A DNA stretch of 64,000 bases from Marisa cornuarietis (GCA_004794655.1 SMMW01000025.1:4198501-4262500), one strand, 5' to 3'; counted from the stretch's first letter, positions 39,538 through 53,288 are shown. Notes: generated by a model not told the origin, from the letters alone. Program-made: numbers and translations.

Positions 39538-41451
39538 TTGCTAACATCAAACAAACCCACTTTTGCCCAAAATAATGTCGTGAGTACCCACGGTGACCTG
39601 ACGGAGTAACACGTGCGTCATGTCCGGTGCATGTAGCGTCCATGGCGGCGTATTTTGCCTTCCCCAACAGACGGATGACAGCTGGGCTAGTAGGTCAGCA
39701 TCTCCTAACAAGATACAGAAGGAACGTGCAATGTTGCTGTATGCCTGTTGATGACTACACTGTATTAGAAAAAGATTTTACGAGCCTATCTGCACTAGTT
39801 TTGCACTGACAAAATCGGCAATGCAAACACATTCCAGCCGTCTGTGATACTGGAAAGAGATGTAAAAAGAGAATGGCGACACCTGAAGGGACCTACACAC
39901 GCAGTCATGGCTGACAAGCGCACACATCTTCAGGTTAGAATCCTCAACCCCAAAACCACTCCGCCACCTTTGCTGAGCCTGGAAAGCAGGGAGTACGGAT
40001 CGAACAATTGAAACCAAAGCTCTCTCGATCCACCTCTGTGTGTGTGTGGGGGGGGGGGTTAAAGGGGAGGAGAGAAAAACGGGGGCTAAGAGTGAGTCAG
40101 TATATTTACGCCTATTCACGACAAAAACAAAATCTGAAAGCAGTGCGTCTATAGCGTCTGCTTCGTTTAATTGCGAACCACGGGAGAGCACCTACAGATC
40201 TTTCTTCGCGTTATAGATCGAGCAGATGAACTCTGTTATTTGTAAAACAAAATCCATGGCAATCACGCCGGCAGACCTGAGGCAGAACTAAGGGGATCAA
40301 TTAAACACAGTTCTCCAATTAGCCTAAATGTGCTGGGCAACGTTCAAGACAACAAACTGCAGCAGCAACAGGAAACAATGGTTCCCGAACAAGTCAGCGA
40401 GGTACGTTCTCTCGTGGCAAGTTACAACTCGAAAGCACCATGCCCAGGAGACACTGAACACGAAGTATACTGCATCCCACACATTCTGAGACAAGACCTT
40501 GTTCCAAAGCATGTTAATTTGATATCCGTGTGGTGCAGCTGGTCCCCAAGTCGACCCAGCTGTCGGCAATCAGTGCCTCACTGTAGGTCCCCCAGTCCAC
40601 CCAGTTGTCGACAGTACCTGACTCTGCAGACTGCTGGGGAAATGTAAGGCAGAGAGGGAGAGGAGATCAGCACTACTCTCACAAAAAGCTGGCACGCGAA
40701 AATTTCTATCTCAAACACCTCAGTCCCCCGCGACGGAGAGGACTACTCTTACTTCCTGATCCGCTGCATTACGGAGGTGACGAGCAGCTACACAGCAGCA
40801 TCACCTACAACAACGTCTCTGCCGCTACGTGCTCCCCACCACAACAGCGGGGTTCTCTCTTTAAACAAAAAAAAATCATTTGATTTGACTGGCCTGGTCG
40901 AGCCCCTTCCGTGCGAATGAAATTCCGAGTAAACGAAGTTAATACGCAAGTTTCGCTTTTGCTAGCAGCACAAATTGTGCTGATAAGATTGATAAGATTT
41001 TTCCTGGATGAATATAACCAGATGGCTCCCTTATTTAGCAGGAGCTTTCTTCTGTCTCTCTCTTACTCACACACCCTCTCTCTTATATGCCATTTCTCGA
41101 ATATGCTTTTATCTCATACATACATTGATCAGTTCTTTCGAATATATATAGATTTCTTTTTTTCACTACGAATGAGATTGGTTCATCATCGCTTTAAAAG
41201 CAAATCTTTGAAAATATCAATCCATCCGACTTAGATTCCCTGGAATTCATTTAGCATTTATTTCATGCAAAACGCCATCGTTCTTTTCTTGTATTAGTCA
41301 GCGCACGCCTCTTCGGATTTTCTTCGTGCATGCTTCCGAAAAGGAATTTTTTTAAACCGGCAACATTTGTCATCATTGAGAACTTCGCACAGGAGGTAAT
41401 CACACACTGGAGAGAACTATTCTGCTGTTCACTGAAGACCATTTCTCTCTC

Positions 41452-41473
41452 TCACACACACACACACACACAA
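41452..41473. repeat. CA microsatellite
   Basis: About 10 CA units after CTCTCT. Confidence 0.85.
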
Positions 41474-42505
41474 ACGCCAGCGCGGCAAAGATCAGCTCTG
41501 AATAAGATGTGCTGAATGTTGAACAGTTAATATACATAGACAACGAGGTTGACTGGATTTTCAGGGAACGAAATGGACAAGCATAGTCACGAAAACATAT
41601 GCACATTTTTATAACTGGACACTCAACAAAGCACTCCCGTGTTATACTGTCATTATATTCCATAGGAAAATCTGTCCTTGGAGGACAAGAGTCAGGGAAA
41701 AGAAATATTTAAAAATTTTAAACGCACTTTCCAAAAAGGATAAAGAACGAGAGCTAATGATTTCTTTTCATTGATCCACAACGGCAAAAATCTTCAGCAA
41801 TGAAAGCAACTTGGAAAACTGATGAAATCGAACGAAATGTCCTAATGGAAAATGTTTTTAAAAATTGTTCAAAATGAAGGCTCTTGTACAACAGATGGCG
41901 CTTTGCACTGGTTTGCATGACAACTGACTTACGCGCATGGAACAGATGGAATGGACAGCGAGATGTATGCTGTGTAGCACGCCACTAACATTGCCTTGCC
42001 TGAGCGGTTTGTTGGAAACAGTGCTAGCTGCCACTTCACCCCCACACAGAGAAATCGTGGTGTGCGGTGTGATTCGGGAGACCTGCAACCTGAACTGCAA
42101 CGTGTGGGATCTCAAGTGTACGGCACGACGTCCGAGATTTAAGTTGTGGAGTGCAATCACCAGATCTTAACTGTTTTCCGCAACTTCTACACAAGGTGTC
42201 TGCTGGCAGGGCTCCACAGGTTTCGACAGATTGTAAATACCTTACAAAGTTATCCCACGATTTGATTTTCAAAAAAAATCCACAGGTGATTACATGAAAA
42301 TACAGGTAGCACCGACAACGTCAACATTCTCCCGTCTACTCAAGAGGAAGACGAAGCAGCAAGAAAAGTGCAGGCAGGAGATGATGACAGCAAAGTAAAC
42401 CTACATGACGAGTGACGTACATTTGCAAGTCATCTGCGGCGGCGGCGGACAAGGCCGGCAGGTCCCCACATTTCACACGCCACTGCACTTAATGCGGCTA
42501 CTCAC

Positions 42506-42562
42506 CAGCATCTCACGCGCTCCTCTCTCCTCTGAGGTCACCAAACAGGCATCATGCAGACT
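42506..42562 (-). CDS. Candidate alternative 5' exon for PKA-RI
   Basis: The minus strand reads SLHDACLVTSEERGAREML up to a strong donor CTG|GTGAGT. An ATG (42511-42509) two codons before the donor and the phase-0 end would join to the pseudosubstrate exon as M-L-EQVKDK, giving an RI without the docking domain. The acceptor side is weak and the reading may be chance. Confidence 0.15.
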
Positions 42563-44873
42563 AGCTATTCGTTAGATTAATACGGTTTGTGAAGAAATAT
42601 TTGGTTTACAAGCAAAAAAAGAAAAAAAAAGTACAGCTCTGGTGAAAATACAAAAACCTTCTTCACAAACAGTCTGGACAAACTGAAACTGAACAAAAAC
42701 AGTGATCTCTGGGGTTGGGTTCGGGGGAACCGAGGGGAAAGACTAATCAGATATTTGTGTGGTTCAATCACACCACTGTCCGGTGTCACCACTGGATATC
42801 GCCTGGCCTGTTTAAACTTACTTCCAGAAAGCAAAGCAACACACGTCAAGCGAATGTCCGACAGGAGATTTTGCTTCCAACATGCTACACTAGGGTTCTT
42901 TCCTTAATTTGCATTTACTATCTTCTGCTGAACTGCATTCACGTGACCGGCACGTGATCAGCCTGCTGAATAGCCATCAATCCGCCCCTCAACACTGCTT
43001 TTTCTTCCAACTGCTGACAGTTTTCAAGACGTTGGAAATCGCATTTGCCAGCATATCACGCGAAGCAGCCTCCGCGAACACGGCCTCAAGGTGTTGTCGC
43101 TCTGCAAACTACAATCCAGACTTTTTTTTTTTTTTTGGCAACATGTTCGACGGGTGGACGTCGCCATGATGTGGCCACAATTGTGAAATGCTGCTAAGCT
43201 AGAGGTTCAATGCCAAAGAGAAAGGAGGAAAAAATGCCAATAGAAGCTTTCTTTATCAGAAAGAGCGCCGGCTGTCCAGTGTCCACAAACTCTTGGGCGA
43301 ACAATCACGAACCTGCTCTCATTGAAATATATTCACTGATAGCAAAGGCTGAAGACTGAGGACAAAGAACCTACTTTACTTTCAGCATTTCTTCGTTGAA
43401 TGCCACTCCACTCTCCTTCTGACCGAAACCAAGCAGGCAAGAAATAAAACAATTCATCAAAAGCGTGAAGTCTGTTCATGCTTGGCAGTTGTGGAGCAAA
43501 CTTTGCCTTCTGTCTAGGGCAGTGCTTGTTAGTATCGGGTGTCGGGGTGTGTGTGTGTTTAACAAAGTGAAACGTGTATTCAGAAAACAAAAGCACGCGT
43601 AAGGTCACTACGATGCCAGAAACAGCGCTGGCCGTTCAAACAAACACGCCAGTCACTGCTGCCCACCGCGCCATCTGTGTGTCTCCACGCTGAGCCGCGG
43701 GACGGAAGCGAGGCATCGTGAATCAAGTCCTTTCATGAATACTGACTTTATCGGCTCTCATCCCATTCCTCTGCCAATCCTCGTTGCATAATTGCTGACC
43801 GGGCTCGCCTGTCGCCACATCAATATAACAACGAGGATCGTGTCTGTCGAGGATGGAGTTTTCTGTCAACGCTCTGCGGGTGCGTAACGCGGTGGGCGAG
43901 ACAGACGAGCATTTCCTTGCCTCCATACACAGCAACCGACGCCACATCGTAATTAGAAATGACACTAAAGGTAGGATCATTAACATGTACAACAGCAACG
44001 CCGGTGGTCCAAAAACAAAAGTCATAATGCATTACTGATCTAGTGCAGACGCCTGTCTATCAATGACATCGTGTGGACCAACGTTTGCAGGTAAGGAGAC
44101 AAGAAGCAGCAGCTACTTGCGTTGTACACGAATGGTGAGACTTGTGCAGGTTCCAAATACCTTGTCATTACTTTTACTGGGACATCAAGAGACTCTATGA
44201 TGCATGCTTTGGTTAGTTCTCTTATTAAAATACTGTTCATGCCTCGACTTTCTCTTTTTCTTTCTTCCCCTCCTCCTCCGTTTTCCCAGTGGAGTGCGTA
44301 CATAAAGGTCTGAAAACAGTACTCCTCTCAAGACGACTGGAGATGCTTCTGCAGGGTCGACATGCATCTAGATGAAGAGTGACATCCGTTGCACTAGAAG
44401 TGCGGATGCAAAAGCTGGGTTTTCCAGAGAACCGTGCTGGCATGAGGAAAAGAGGCCAGCTCTTGTCAATGTCAAGTAGACTACGTGACGAATTCTCAGA
44501 AGGCAAGAAATTGGAGAGGCCTCAATCCAGACCCCACGCAGCGGTGCACACTTCGATTAATCTTCGCGCAACTCTCTGGAGCCCGTCTAATGCATCCTTC
44601 TCATCTTAAAACCAGCGCCTGCCTCTAACAACTCCAGCAAATTATTGGACAAAACGTGCAGCAACAGTTACAGCAAACTCTCTTCCTTTTGAATCACTAG
44701 TTCCAATGGACTTTGTGGAAGCATCTTCATTAGGAAATAAAAGTATTTCATTAGAGAAACAAAATCAGGCACTGTTCTCTGCGTGACTACTTTTGAAATG
44801 TATACACCTGTTTAAACCAGTTGAAAAGCCTGACTCAGTTTTATAGATTTTTCCTTCCTTCTATAAATAAAGC

Positions 44874-44908
44874 GGTGTGTGTGTGTGTGTTCGCGCGCGT
44901 GCGCGTGT
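44874..44908. repeat. GT/GC alternating repeat
   Basis: GTGTGTGTG run followed by CGCGCGTGCGCGTG, alternating purine-pyrimidine. Confidence 0.75.
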
Positions 44909-45119
44909 ACATGAGTAACACAGGACAGCAAGTTTTCGTTTGCGGTTCAAAGTGCATCTACATCTTAGCTAAGTACTTCTTCCATTCCTCATTACCTTAT
45001 GAAAAAGGCAATTCGCACTTAACTGATAAAAGTATTAAGTTGTTGCAATAATGAGTCCAGTCTTAACAACGCAAATATCCTGAAATGAAACGTTATTCAT
45101 TCACCCAGCTCTCAAAATA

Positions 45120-45763
45120 CAGTCTAATCTCGGTGCTCGTCGGTAATCCGTTCCAAGACAATCGGCGAAATCCGAAACCGACAAAAACCAAGGCAATTAT
45201 TTCCATAGGAATTAATGTAAAGTAAATCCAATTAATTCGTTCTAGACACTCCAAAATTCATACCAAAAACAGATTTTATAGAGAATAAATATGGTGTTTA
45301 AAATTAAAAACACTAAGCATTTTCCTTTCTGAAGACTTCTTGGCGTATGGAAGACGGCAGGGAGGGGAGAGAGAGGTGCAGATAGTTTTGTTTGGAAGGG
45401 GACTCCCCCTCCATACCGACCTTAGGTATCAAGGCACTATCTGGGATCACTTCCCTTCTTGGTCTTTTGGCAATAAGACCAGCAAACACTTACAGGGACC
45501 ACGAGATTTGAGCACATGTGATTTTATATTACATGCGTTACGTACATTTTTAAACTGAAAATAAACACATTACACCAAATACTGTATACGGAATAATCAC
45601 TTACATGTAACTGTACCATTAACACTCAATTAAAAAAAATCACAAAACACTGGAAAGCAATGCCATTGTTTGGCTAGACGCGTGGGGTGATGCTCAGACA
45701 ACGAGAAACAAAATCCGAGGCAACCGACGATAACCGAAGGCAACGAAAACCGACGTTTGACTG
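45120..45763. mobile_element. pogo/Tigger-like MITE
   Basis: 644 bp flanked by TA. The ends are CAGTCTAATCTCGGTGCTCG and, complemented, CAGTCAAACGTCGGTTTTCG. The CAGTC-AA-CTCGGTT pattern is typical of pogo/Tigger elements in the Tc1-mariner superfamily. There is no transposase reading frame inside. Confidence 0.65.
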
Positions 45764-46084
45764 TACTCGAATGGTACTAATTGTAATCTGCTCTTTTAAT
45801 CCAGTTCTTCGGGCAAAGTTACGCAAGACTATACCGTTTGTCAAGGCTGAGTGAGGAGCGCAGAACGTTGACTTTTATTGCCTGTCAAACAAGCCAGCTG
45901 TTTGAATGTGAAGGATTGGGGCGTCTGGCTTTGTGACATGAGCTATGGACGCAGTAAGTTTTCATAAAGGCATCCAATGTGCCTCGGACTATCTTATAAA
46001 TACAGCAGTTGCGGTGTGTGTAAGCCGGTTAAAACCTAAGCAGATCCAAACCTTGTCCGAGTCCCACCAACTTTAGCAGGAGTA

Positions 46085-46175
46085 TTTAATAATAATAAAT
46101 AATAATAGAACATTTGTATAGCGCCTTTTTCCAGCATTAACCAGACTCAAGGCGCTTAAAATATAAACACACAGA
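46085..46175 (-). mobile_element. 3' tail of an L2/CR1-type LINE or SINE
   Basis: The minus strand reads AAGCGCCTTGAGTCTGG, a short spacer, AAAAGGCGCTATACAAATGT, then ATTATTATT. Paired GCGC words before a short simple-repeat tail are a common 3' end of such elements in invertebrates. Confidence 0.4.
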
Positions 46176-48490
46176 CATGAGAATAATAATGGTCTCAAAA
46201 CAAAGAGTTCCTTGTGTTTTCAGCTGAGATTGGTAGTCGTAGTATCAGTGGAATAGTTAGTGGTGGAGGTGGCGGCACATATGACATAAACATTAAGTTG
46301 TTCATTGTTAGCGCACATACGACTGTCACGGAGGTCACATCAACACGTACAGCGGAATTGAAGAAAATAGATGATGCAGGAGGCAACGATGTAGACAAGA
46401 GATGAGAGAATCAAGTCCATGCTTGTTGACTCACGGAGATCCACAATCTAAAGCAGCGGAAAGAAAGTTGCGAGGAAAATGTACCGAAGTGGAGCAGAAA
46501 GTGTTGAGCAATCTGCAGGGTAGTGATGATTTAAATCAACAAGCACAAATCCAGGAGTCGAGATGATGTAGATATGGCGTTCACGACCGTCAGAGGATAA
46601 AGAAGAGAAAAATGGGGCGCAGGCTCAGAAAATAGTCCAGAACAGCGACAGGTGAAACGCAGCGAAAAAGCACAGATTAACAGTTATCAGCAAACACCAA
46701 ATACGATAAAAACCCAAAGGCACTACATGAAATAAAAGAAAAAGGGCAGAGAGAGCTCGTCCCCTCCAGCCGGTAAGGCGAAGGGACACCACTCTATTTC
46801 TCTCGTCTATGAATCGGACTAGACTGTGGTTAGTGTACGTCGTCCCGGAAGATGCTTATTAGCGTTCATACCAGTTGCTTAAAATGAAAACGCACTAAGC
46901 AGAAGACATTTCAACTGATGTCTACTACGCATAGCAAATGTGGGCAGGGTCTAGTAGCCTGTGTGACAGCGAAAGGCATATAGGGAGGGAGAAGGATGCG
47001 AGCGAGTCAATTGACGATTATTTCCCTGTACCGCTACACTGACGCCCTGCATGAATAATCGCAACTAATCAGCTGACAGATCAAACGTTTACAATAAAAA
47101 TCACACCTAGAAAAGTTAGCGGCAAAAATCAATCCAGGCAATATATGTGTAACCAATGAGTGTACTCAACTAGGAATTGTTAGTAAGTGCCTCGTTGTCT
47201 TAAAATAGTTCTTATTAAATCGATCTTTAATAATATACTTATTATAATATACTTCATCAACTTCCTATCTCCCCCGACCCCAATTACACTATATATATAT
47301 ATGTATGTATAAAAGCACCGCACTTTAAAAAAAAAAGCTAAGAAACTGTATTACGCTGGCATAACGCGGGGCGGGAGATAAAACGCTGTATATGCAGGAG
47401 ATAAGCAACTTGCGGAGAGAATACAAAACATTGAGACAGAGAGATGGAGGAGAGAAATGTATTTCCAGAAAGGCCGAACAGCACAGCAATGACTAATCTG
47501 CCAGACCGAACAAAAAATGTGTGGTTACTTAGTCGCCACAAACCCACAGCCCACTGACGCAGACGATGTTTTTCAAACTGAACAAGGTTCCGCAATTTGA
47601 ACTGTAGTGCATCTTCTAAAGGGAACCTGAAACCTCCAAGACTCCTTGCCAACATTGGCCTCCTCTCTTACCAATCGAGTGACTAGCTCGTTCTCTCACT
47701 CTCTCTCTCCTTTCCCTCCCTCCTCTCTCTCCCTTAATTTCTGTTTACGACAACGTGCTGGGGAGTTTCTTTGTTAGTGGGGGCGGGTGGGGGGAGAGAC
47801 CTAGCATAGATCGACGACCGCGCATGTCTACTTGTCCAAGAAATGTGAGGAACCACCAGACAGTTGCAACAACGTTAAAAGGGTTATTCAGCAAACAGAG
47901 ACTGAACGGAAACCAATGAGAATGCGCTCAACCAGCCGTTCTCATTCCCTCCACCGCCCGATAAAAGTCCTCTTGTGTTTGCCAAGTAGTTTCATGGCCG
48001 AACCGACTTTGATCTCGGCCCAGAGCGCCCAGCAAGACGCATTTGTCATAACCACGTTAATGCTACGGGAGTCTTCGTTTACTTGAGCTTAATGCTTCAT
48101 CAGCAAGCAAGCATTAGCTGCAAGGTCCAGTCCACGCTGCCTGTCGGTCTCTGTACCCAGTTGTAATTATATTCCCCGAGAGGAAACGCCAAGCACAAAA
48201 GTATGAAACCCCAAGGGGCAGTGGAAGAATGCCAAAGAAAAAAGATTGTAGTGGCCGTTGAATAGTTGTGCAACACGTCGTGTAATCGAAATATAAGCCA
48301 CTGAGACCGCAGTTCAAATGTCAGTGTGGCATCACGAGCAGCAACCAAGTGAACGTCCTCGCTGCTCCCGCTGGTGCGGCATCGACGGAGTCACAGGTCG
48401 GCGACCCCGACATCATCGCGTGCCTGGCAGAATGCATACAAGCGTACAAAGTGAAGAGTGCACGCGAGCCTAAAGTGCATACCGGCACGC

Positions 48491-48511
48491 GCACACACAC
48501 ACACACACACA
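48491..48511. repeat. CA microsatellite
   Basis: About 10 CA units. Confidence 0.85.
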
Positions 48512-48891
48512 ATCCACCATACACAATGTTATATACACACGCGAGTATCATACATACAGTATACAAACACGAAACCCTTCATACATAATGATATACTCAT
48601 ACACCAAAACAATTGAACATCGAGTTCACATTTACAGTCATTTACTTTTTTAACTTCTCCCGAGAAGTTTCTTGCTTCCTAAACATTCCCATGGGTGACG
48701 AAGTGTGTATATTTGAAGATCTTTTATGAAAATATCTACAGATCCAGCACTTTTGAAGGAAGTTCTCGAGCGGAGGGAGAAAATGAACAAAACCAGAAAA
48801 TGTACCGCTGAAACTATCACCAGATGCCACTAGATGAAACTAGAGTCCTGCACTAACCAAGACCTTGACGAGGACTTTTTTATTTGCATGT

Positions 48892-48974
48892 GCTGACAGC
48901 TTACGCCTTACGGAGTCAGTAACAAGTAACGCATGGGCTGACAGCTTATGGAGTCAGTGACCAGTCACGCATGG
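48892..48974. repeat. Tandem duplication, two units
   Basis: Units of 45 and 38 bases, each starting GCTGACAGCTTA and ending ACGCATGG; the second has lost seven bases. Confidence 0.7.
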
Positions 48975-50066
48975 CTGAACAAGTCCTACCGTCTTCCCTC
49001 TTCGTCTCCCTTATCTGAAGTCGCTCAGTCGTTTGTGCCTTTGACAATGCTTCCATTCCGCACGTATTCTTCACACAGTTCCTGTCTTTCGCAATGAACT
49101 CGGTACTCAGCAGCTCCGGTTGCAGTTCTTGGCTATGAAAGGTGTGGCGACTATCTCAAATCACCCAGTCCCTGACATGTAGGTGACGGGATGATGACAA
49201 CTCTCTTGCCCTCGGAACAAAGGCGATGAGCTTTAGCACGGAAGCTGCCTGTCGCCGACATAATGTGACAGCGATTAATTAGGCATCCCCCACAACGTTT
49301 TTGACGGAAACGAGGCACATGAATTCAAACTCTCCCTCTAACCTCCATTGACGTCCTATTAGTCAGCTACCCTCGTCCATCAAGCAAACAGATTACCAGA
49401 TTACCATCTTTCTTTTAACGTATACGTCACTTAAAAAAGCCAGGAAAAATAAGAGGTGCAATGTTTCTCTAAGAAGAAAAAAAGAGAGAAATCGTGCATT
49501 GTGTGATGTAAAAAGCCCAGCGATTCTTAAAATAAACACAACCATCGAATGACCGTAACAAAAGCATGAACCTAGGACGGTATCCGGTTTCAGCATGGCC
49601 AAGCTGTGGTCTTTTATGACGGGCTTTTTAGCTCGCTGCAGGTGGTGGAGTGTAGCAACGGTAATCATGCCTATCCAAACATGCCACTCCGACACCAGTG
49701 TTTTCAAAAAAAATAACTTCACACACGCTAACGTAACTAGACCTCTCGTCTGGTAAACTAGGCGTTTCCTGGGCTTTTTAGTAAACAAAATCCTAGTGAA
49801 AAAATGTCTTTCAATTACCGGATTTCTTTTCTTTCTCTAACACACACAAACATGACACTAACATTAAAAAAGAAACTGTCACAATTTTACATAGGACAAT
49901 ATGTGTCTGTCTGTAAGTCGATAAGTGAACGAAAACTCATTTAAACAAGTAGAGATCTTCGAAACTGTGTAATTTTTTTTGATATAATGGGTTGTACTGC
50001 TGTCTGTAACCAGGAACGCACACTCAAAGACTGCACGATAAATTATGACCAGCGAGTTGCCCTACC

Positions 50067-50331
50067 TGATGACGCCACCGACGGTACATATCACGTCTGA
50101 AGGTCGGAAAGGGTGGGCGGGGTGGGGAGTTGCCGTCGCCAACCTGCCCGTCGCTGACAATGACAAGCTCTGAGGAGGCTGTGAAGACAAGTGGCCGTCT
50201 CTGCGTGCACCACTCGCCGCAGTGCCACCTGCGTGCAGCGCCCCCGTGACCCAACCTCTCGGATGCCCGCACTGTAGGAGGAGCACGGACACCTCCGGCA
50301 CCGCCAGCAGAAGGACCCGCCTGGACCACAT
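50067..50331 (-). CDS. Candidate exon, secreted or CUB-like, unproven
   Basis: GC-rich island with two minus-strand frames open through to a possible donor CATCAG|GTAGGG. One starts at ATG 50331 with a hydrophobic N-terminus (MWSRRVLLLAVPEVSVLLLQ). The other, after a possible acceptor CTCCTCCTACAG, contains WCTQRRPLVFTASSELVIVS then DGQVGDG, which resembles the second half of a CUB domain. I cannot choose between them, and both could be chance in GC-rich DNA. Confidence 0.2.
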
Positions 50332-51894
50332 GTCGCTCGTCGGCGGGCTTGTCCTTCAATTTTCATCAACTGCCACAATCACTGGCCGCAAGCCCGCCTG
50401 GCGACAGCCATTGCTCTTGTTATGAGACTACAACTCTTGCTGGAAAGTCAGGTTGCTCTGTTGATCGGTGCGACTGTACTGGCGCCTGTCAGGACGGGTT
50501 CAAAAAACGATCATCTTCCAATCGTTTACTGTGCGTGTTTTCGTGAAAAATAAATATTTAAAAATCTCCGCTTGTTATAGGTTTCGCTCCATTCATCTTA
50601 ACCAGCGATACCAGGAATTGCTGGCAGGCAATGTCGCTCCCTACCCCCACCGTCCATCATCCCTTTTATTTGATGTTGCTTTAACTGGTGTGGCGGCAGG
50701 TTTGAGCCCATACTTCCATCACAAACACTCACAGCCTCGGACCTTTATGAAGGTCCGTACTCACAGCGTAATCCGAGCGGCCGTGACGGACGATTAAGCT
50801 GTGTGCAGTAGCAACAGCAAATAATGGCCATTTTACGTCTGAAACAGAATGTGCATGAAGGACAAAGACGCAGAAAGATGCATCTGATCTGTGTACACAT
50901 CATGGCACTTTTACCCACAGCAACATTGCAAAAGTGTAGTTCTAGAGTACTTTCGCTGAAAGCACAAGCAGCCATTTCCAGGTCTGTAATGGGTTGCGTG
51001 AGAATTTTGTTTCTCTTCTTCTATAAGTAAAAGTGCTGGCAGATTTTGTTCGCCCTGACATTTGTGAACATTTCACGCACACAGCCCTGGCTGAAAGCAC
51101 TAACCTGTGTTCCCTAGATCTGAAGGTCGAAAAAGATTGATTCAGCAATTAGCTCTGCACACAAGAACCAGATACCTTATACGCATGATCGGCACTAAAT
51201 TAACAAAGGCCGCTGCTAACTCGCCCTAACCGACAAAAGGAAATTACCGGCCAAGCGTTGCCACAGCACCCTTCTCCTACCCAATACAACAAGCCACGCG
51301 GCATGCTTGGCACAAGAGAGGAGAGGGCGACACTTGTTTTCTTTGTTGATGCTGTCTCATTCCCTCCCTCCCCCACCTCAACATTCCCATGCGTGACAGA
51401 GAACATTTTTCGTGCCAGCAGCTCATTAGCCATTTTGTTCGGTGCTGTACTCTGCAGCTTACTTAAACCTTTGTTTATTGCTTGCAGCCCGATGACAATG
51501 CCACTTCCTACAGGTAGAAGCTATTGGGAGAGCACGAGTCTGCCTGAACGCTCACGAGGACGTCTTTAGGCAACAGTTTCCACTGCACGACTATTTGGGG
51601 TGTCCTGAATTAATAAATATGCTACATTCCTGATCTGCCTGCACACAGTTAAAGACTGGGTTTTAGTTCGCAAAAATCAATAGATAAAATGGCAACTTGT
51701 GTAGTTTACCTGTGATGGGGTCGAAAGGGCAGAAACCCTTGCACTCACACCAACAGTATCACGGAGAAAGTCAAAGGTGAGGCATTCTGCATAGAATGCA
51801 AGCGCTACCTGCTTGCTGTTGTACATTCTGACGGACAGAAACTCATCAAGTCACTGAAAGACTCCACATACGTCATAGAAAGGAGTGCACATGC

Positions 51895-52134
51895 ACAATT
51901 AGAGTCAGCAAACGACAGGAGGAGATCTCTCTCTGACCACAGGCCACGCCTACAAGTGGTTGCGGTCAGGTGGCTAAACCTCCCTCCCCCCTTGTCCTAT
52001 TACGTGGTTTGGCGGGAACCAGGTGCGGGCTGCCCCGAGGAATCTTTCCCCTCTCCCCAGACTTTGTTGACGTTAGCCAGCCATCGGTCACGCATGGCGG
52101 CCGAAATCACTTAGCACCTTCTGTTCCACGCGTC
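51895..52134 (+). repeat. Perfect 240-bp inverted repeat, left arm
   Basis: Reverse complement of 53286-53525 with no mismatch that I can find over 240 bases. Confidence 0.9.
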
Positions 52135-52215
52135 CAGTTAGGCGTCCATACCAAAACATACGCCCTCTACTTCCTCGCCAAAGGGCCTCAGGCTTGTCAA
52201 TAAGGCGCTCTAGAC
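52118..52215 (+). repeat. 98-bp direct repeat, copy 1
   Basis: From CTTCTGTTCCACGCGTCCAG to GGCGCTCTAGAC; identical copy at 53191-53288. It overlaps the end of the inverted-repeat arm. Confidence 0.9.
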
Positions 52216-52619
52216 CCTAAGTGGGCAGATTGTTACCTACCCCCTCGAGTTATCTCATGACAAATAGTATACCTTAGACAGAAAAAAATCCAAACAAAAG
52301 CCCTAGTAGTTTGGACTGACTGAAGATGACAAAGGGAGCTAATTTGACGAAGTTGGTAGCAAGCAGCACGGCAGAAGTTTGAAATATGTCGAGACATGTC
52401 CGCTGTCCTTGTAAAAGTTTCTCTCTGAAGATCCCAAAGGGAAATCAGCATCGCCAGCTCACAGACTCGCAGACGCTAGTACTTCTGTTACAAAAGATGA
52501 GCGATTCTTTTTTATCTTCATTGGGGCATTCATAGTCTAACATCCGAAATGTAATCCTGAATGCTCTGGGTAGCGATGTGTGTTTAAGAAGGAGAACAAA
52601 AAAGTATAACTGTCGTCAA

Positions 52620-53190
52620 TAAAAGAATTAAACTTAATCAGGGTGGAGATTTACTTGGTGTACATATAAAACAAAACATAAATATAAACTCCAATAGGGT
52701 ACTGGTGCAAACACGACCATTGACTAGGACGGACAGAATGCTATAGAAACATGTGACGGAAACCATTCAAGAGGTAACCAGAGATACTGTACATAATAGT
52801 AAGGCTGTTAATAAGGGTAGTGTGGTCAATCGTGTCGAAAGCAGCAGAAAGATCTAACATGCTAAGGAATGAGATTTCACCCTTACCAGAGCAGACAGAA
52901 TGTCTGTAGTCGCTTACAGCAGGGCAATTTCGGGCAGACTGTGATGAAGAAATCAAACTTGTCAGTGTTGATAAGACAGAAGCTGCTTCCGAACTACTTT
53001 CTCTGACTTTTGACATTAACGATTACAGTAGTTCGAAACTGGGCGGTGATTCTTTAAACACATTTATGTCCGTGGTAGGTGTTTTCAATGGAAGTTTTAC
53101 CAAAGCGATTTTGAGCATGGAAGGAAATATTCCCGAGGACAAACTATCATTTACGATATCTTTAAGAGCAGGAAGTAGGGTATCCACTCT
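52620..53190 (-). mobile_element. CR1-like LINE reverse transcriptase fragment
   Basis: The minus strand encodes DTLLPALKDIVNDSLSSGIF and LKIALVKLPLKTPTTDINVF, then, after a deletion of the intervening part, GEISFLSMLDLSAAFDTIDH. The LDLSAAFDTIDH block carries the first catalytic Asp of the reverse transcriptase. A degenerate VLFYMYTK follows. It is truncated on both sides and dead. Confidence 0.8.
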
Positions 53191-53288
53191 CTTCTGTTCC
53201 ACGCGTCCAGTTAGGCGTCCATACCAAAACATACGCCCTCTACTTCCTCGCCAAAGGGCCTCAGGCTTGTCAATAAGGCGCTCTAGAC
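53191..53288 (+). repeat. 98-bp direct repeat, copy 2
   Basis: Identical to 52118-52215. It directly abuts the right inverted arm, so the order is arm, repeat, LINE piece, repeat, arm. Confidence 0.9.

Noticed and set aside
39880..39990. Minus-strand tRNA-like piece with GGTGGCGGAGTGG resembling an A box
   Set aside because: No B box at the right distance and no acceptor-stem pairing; at most a decayed tRNA-derived repeat.
39778..40191. 137-codon minus-strand frame
   Set aside because: No recognisable motif; contains a low-complexity Pro/Thr stretch from a TG/G-rich tract.
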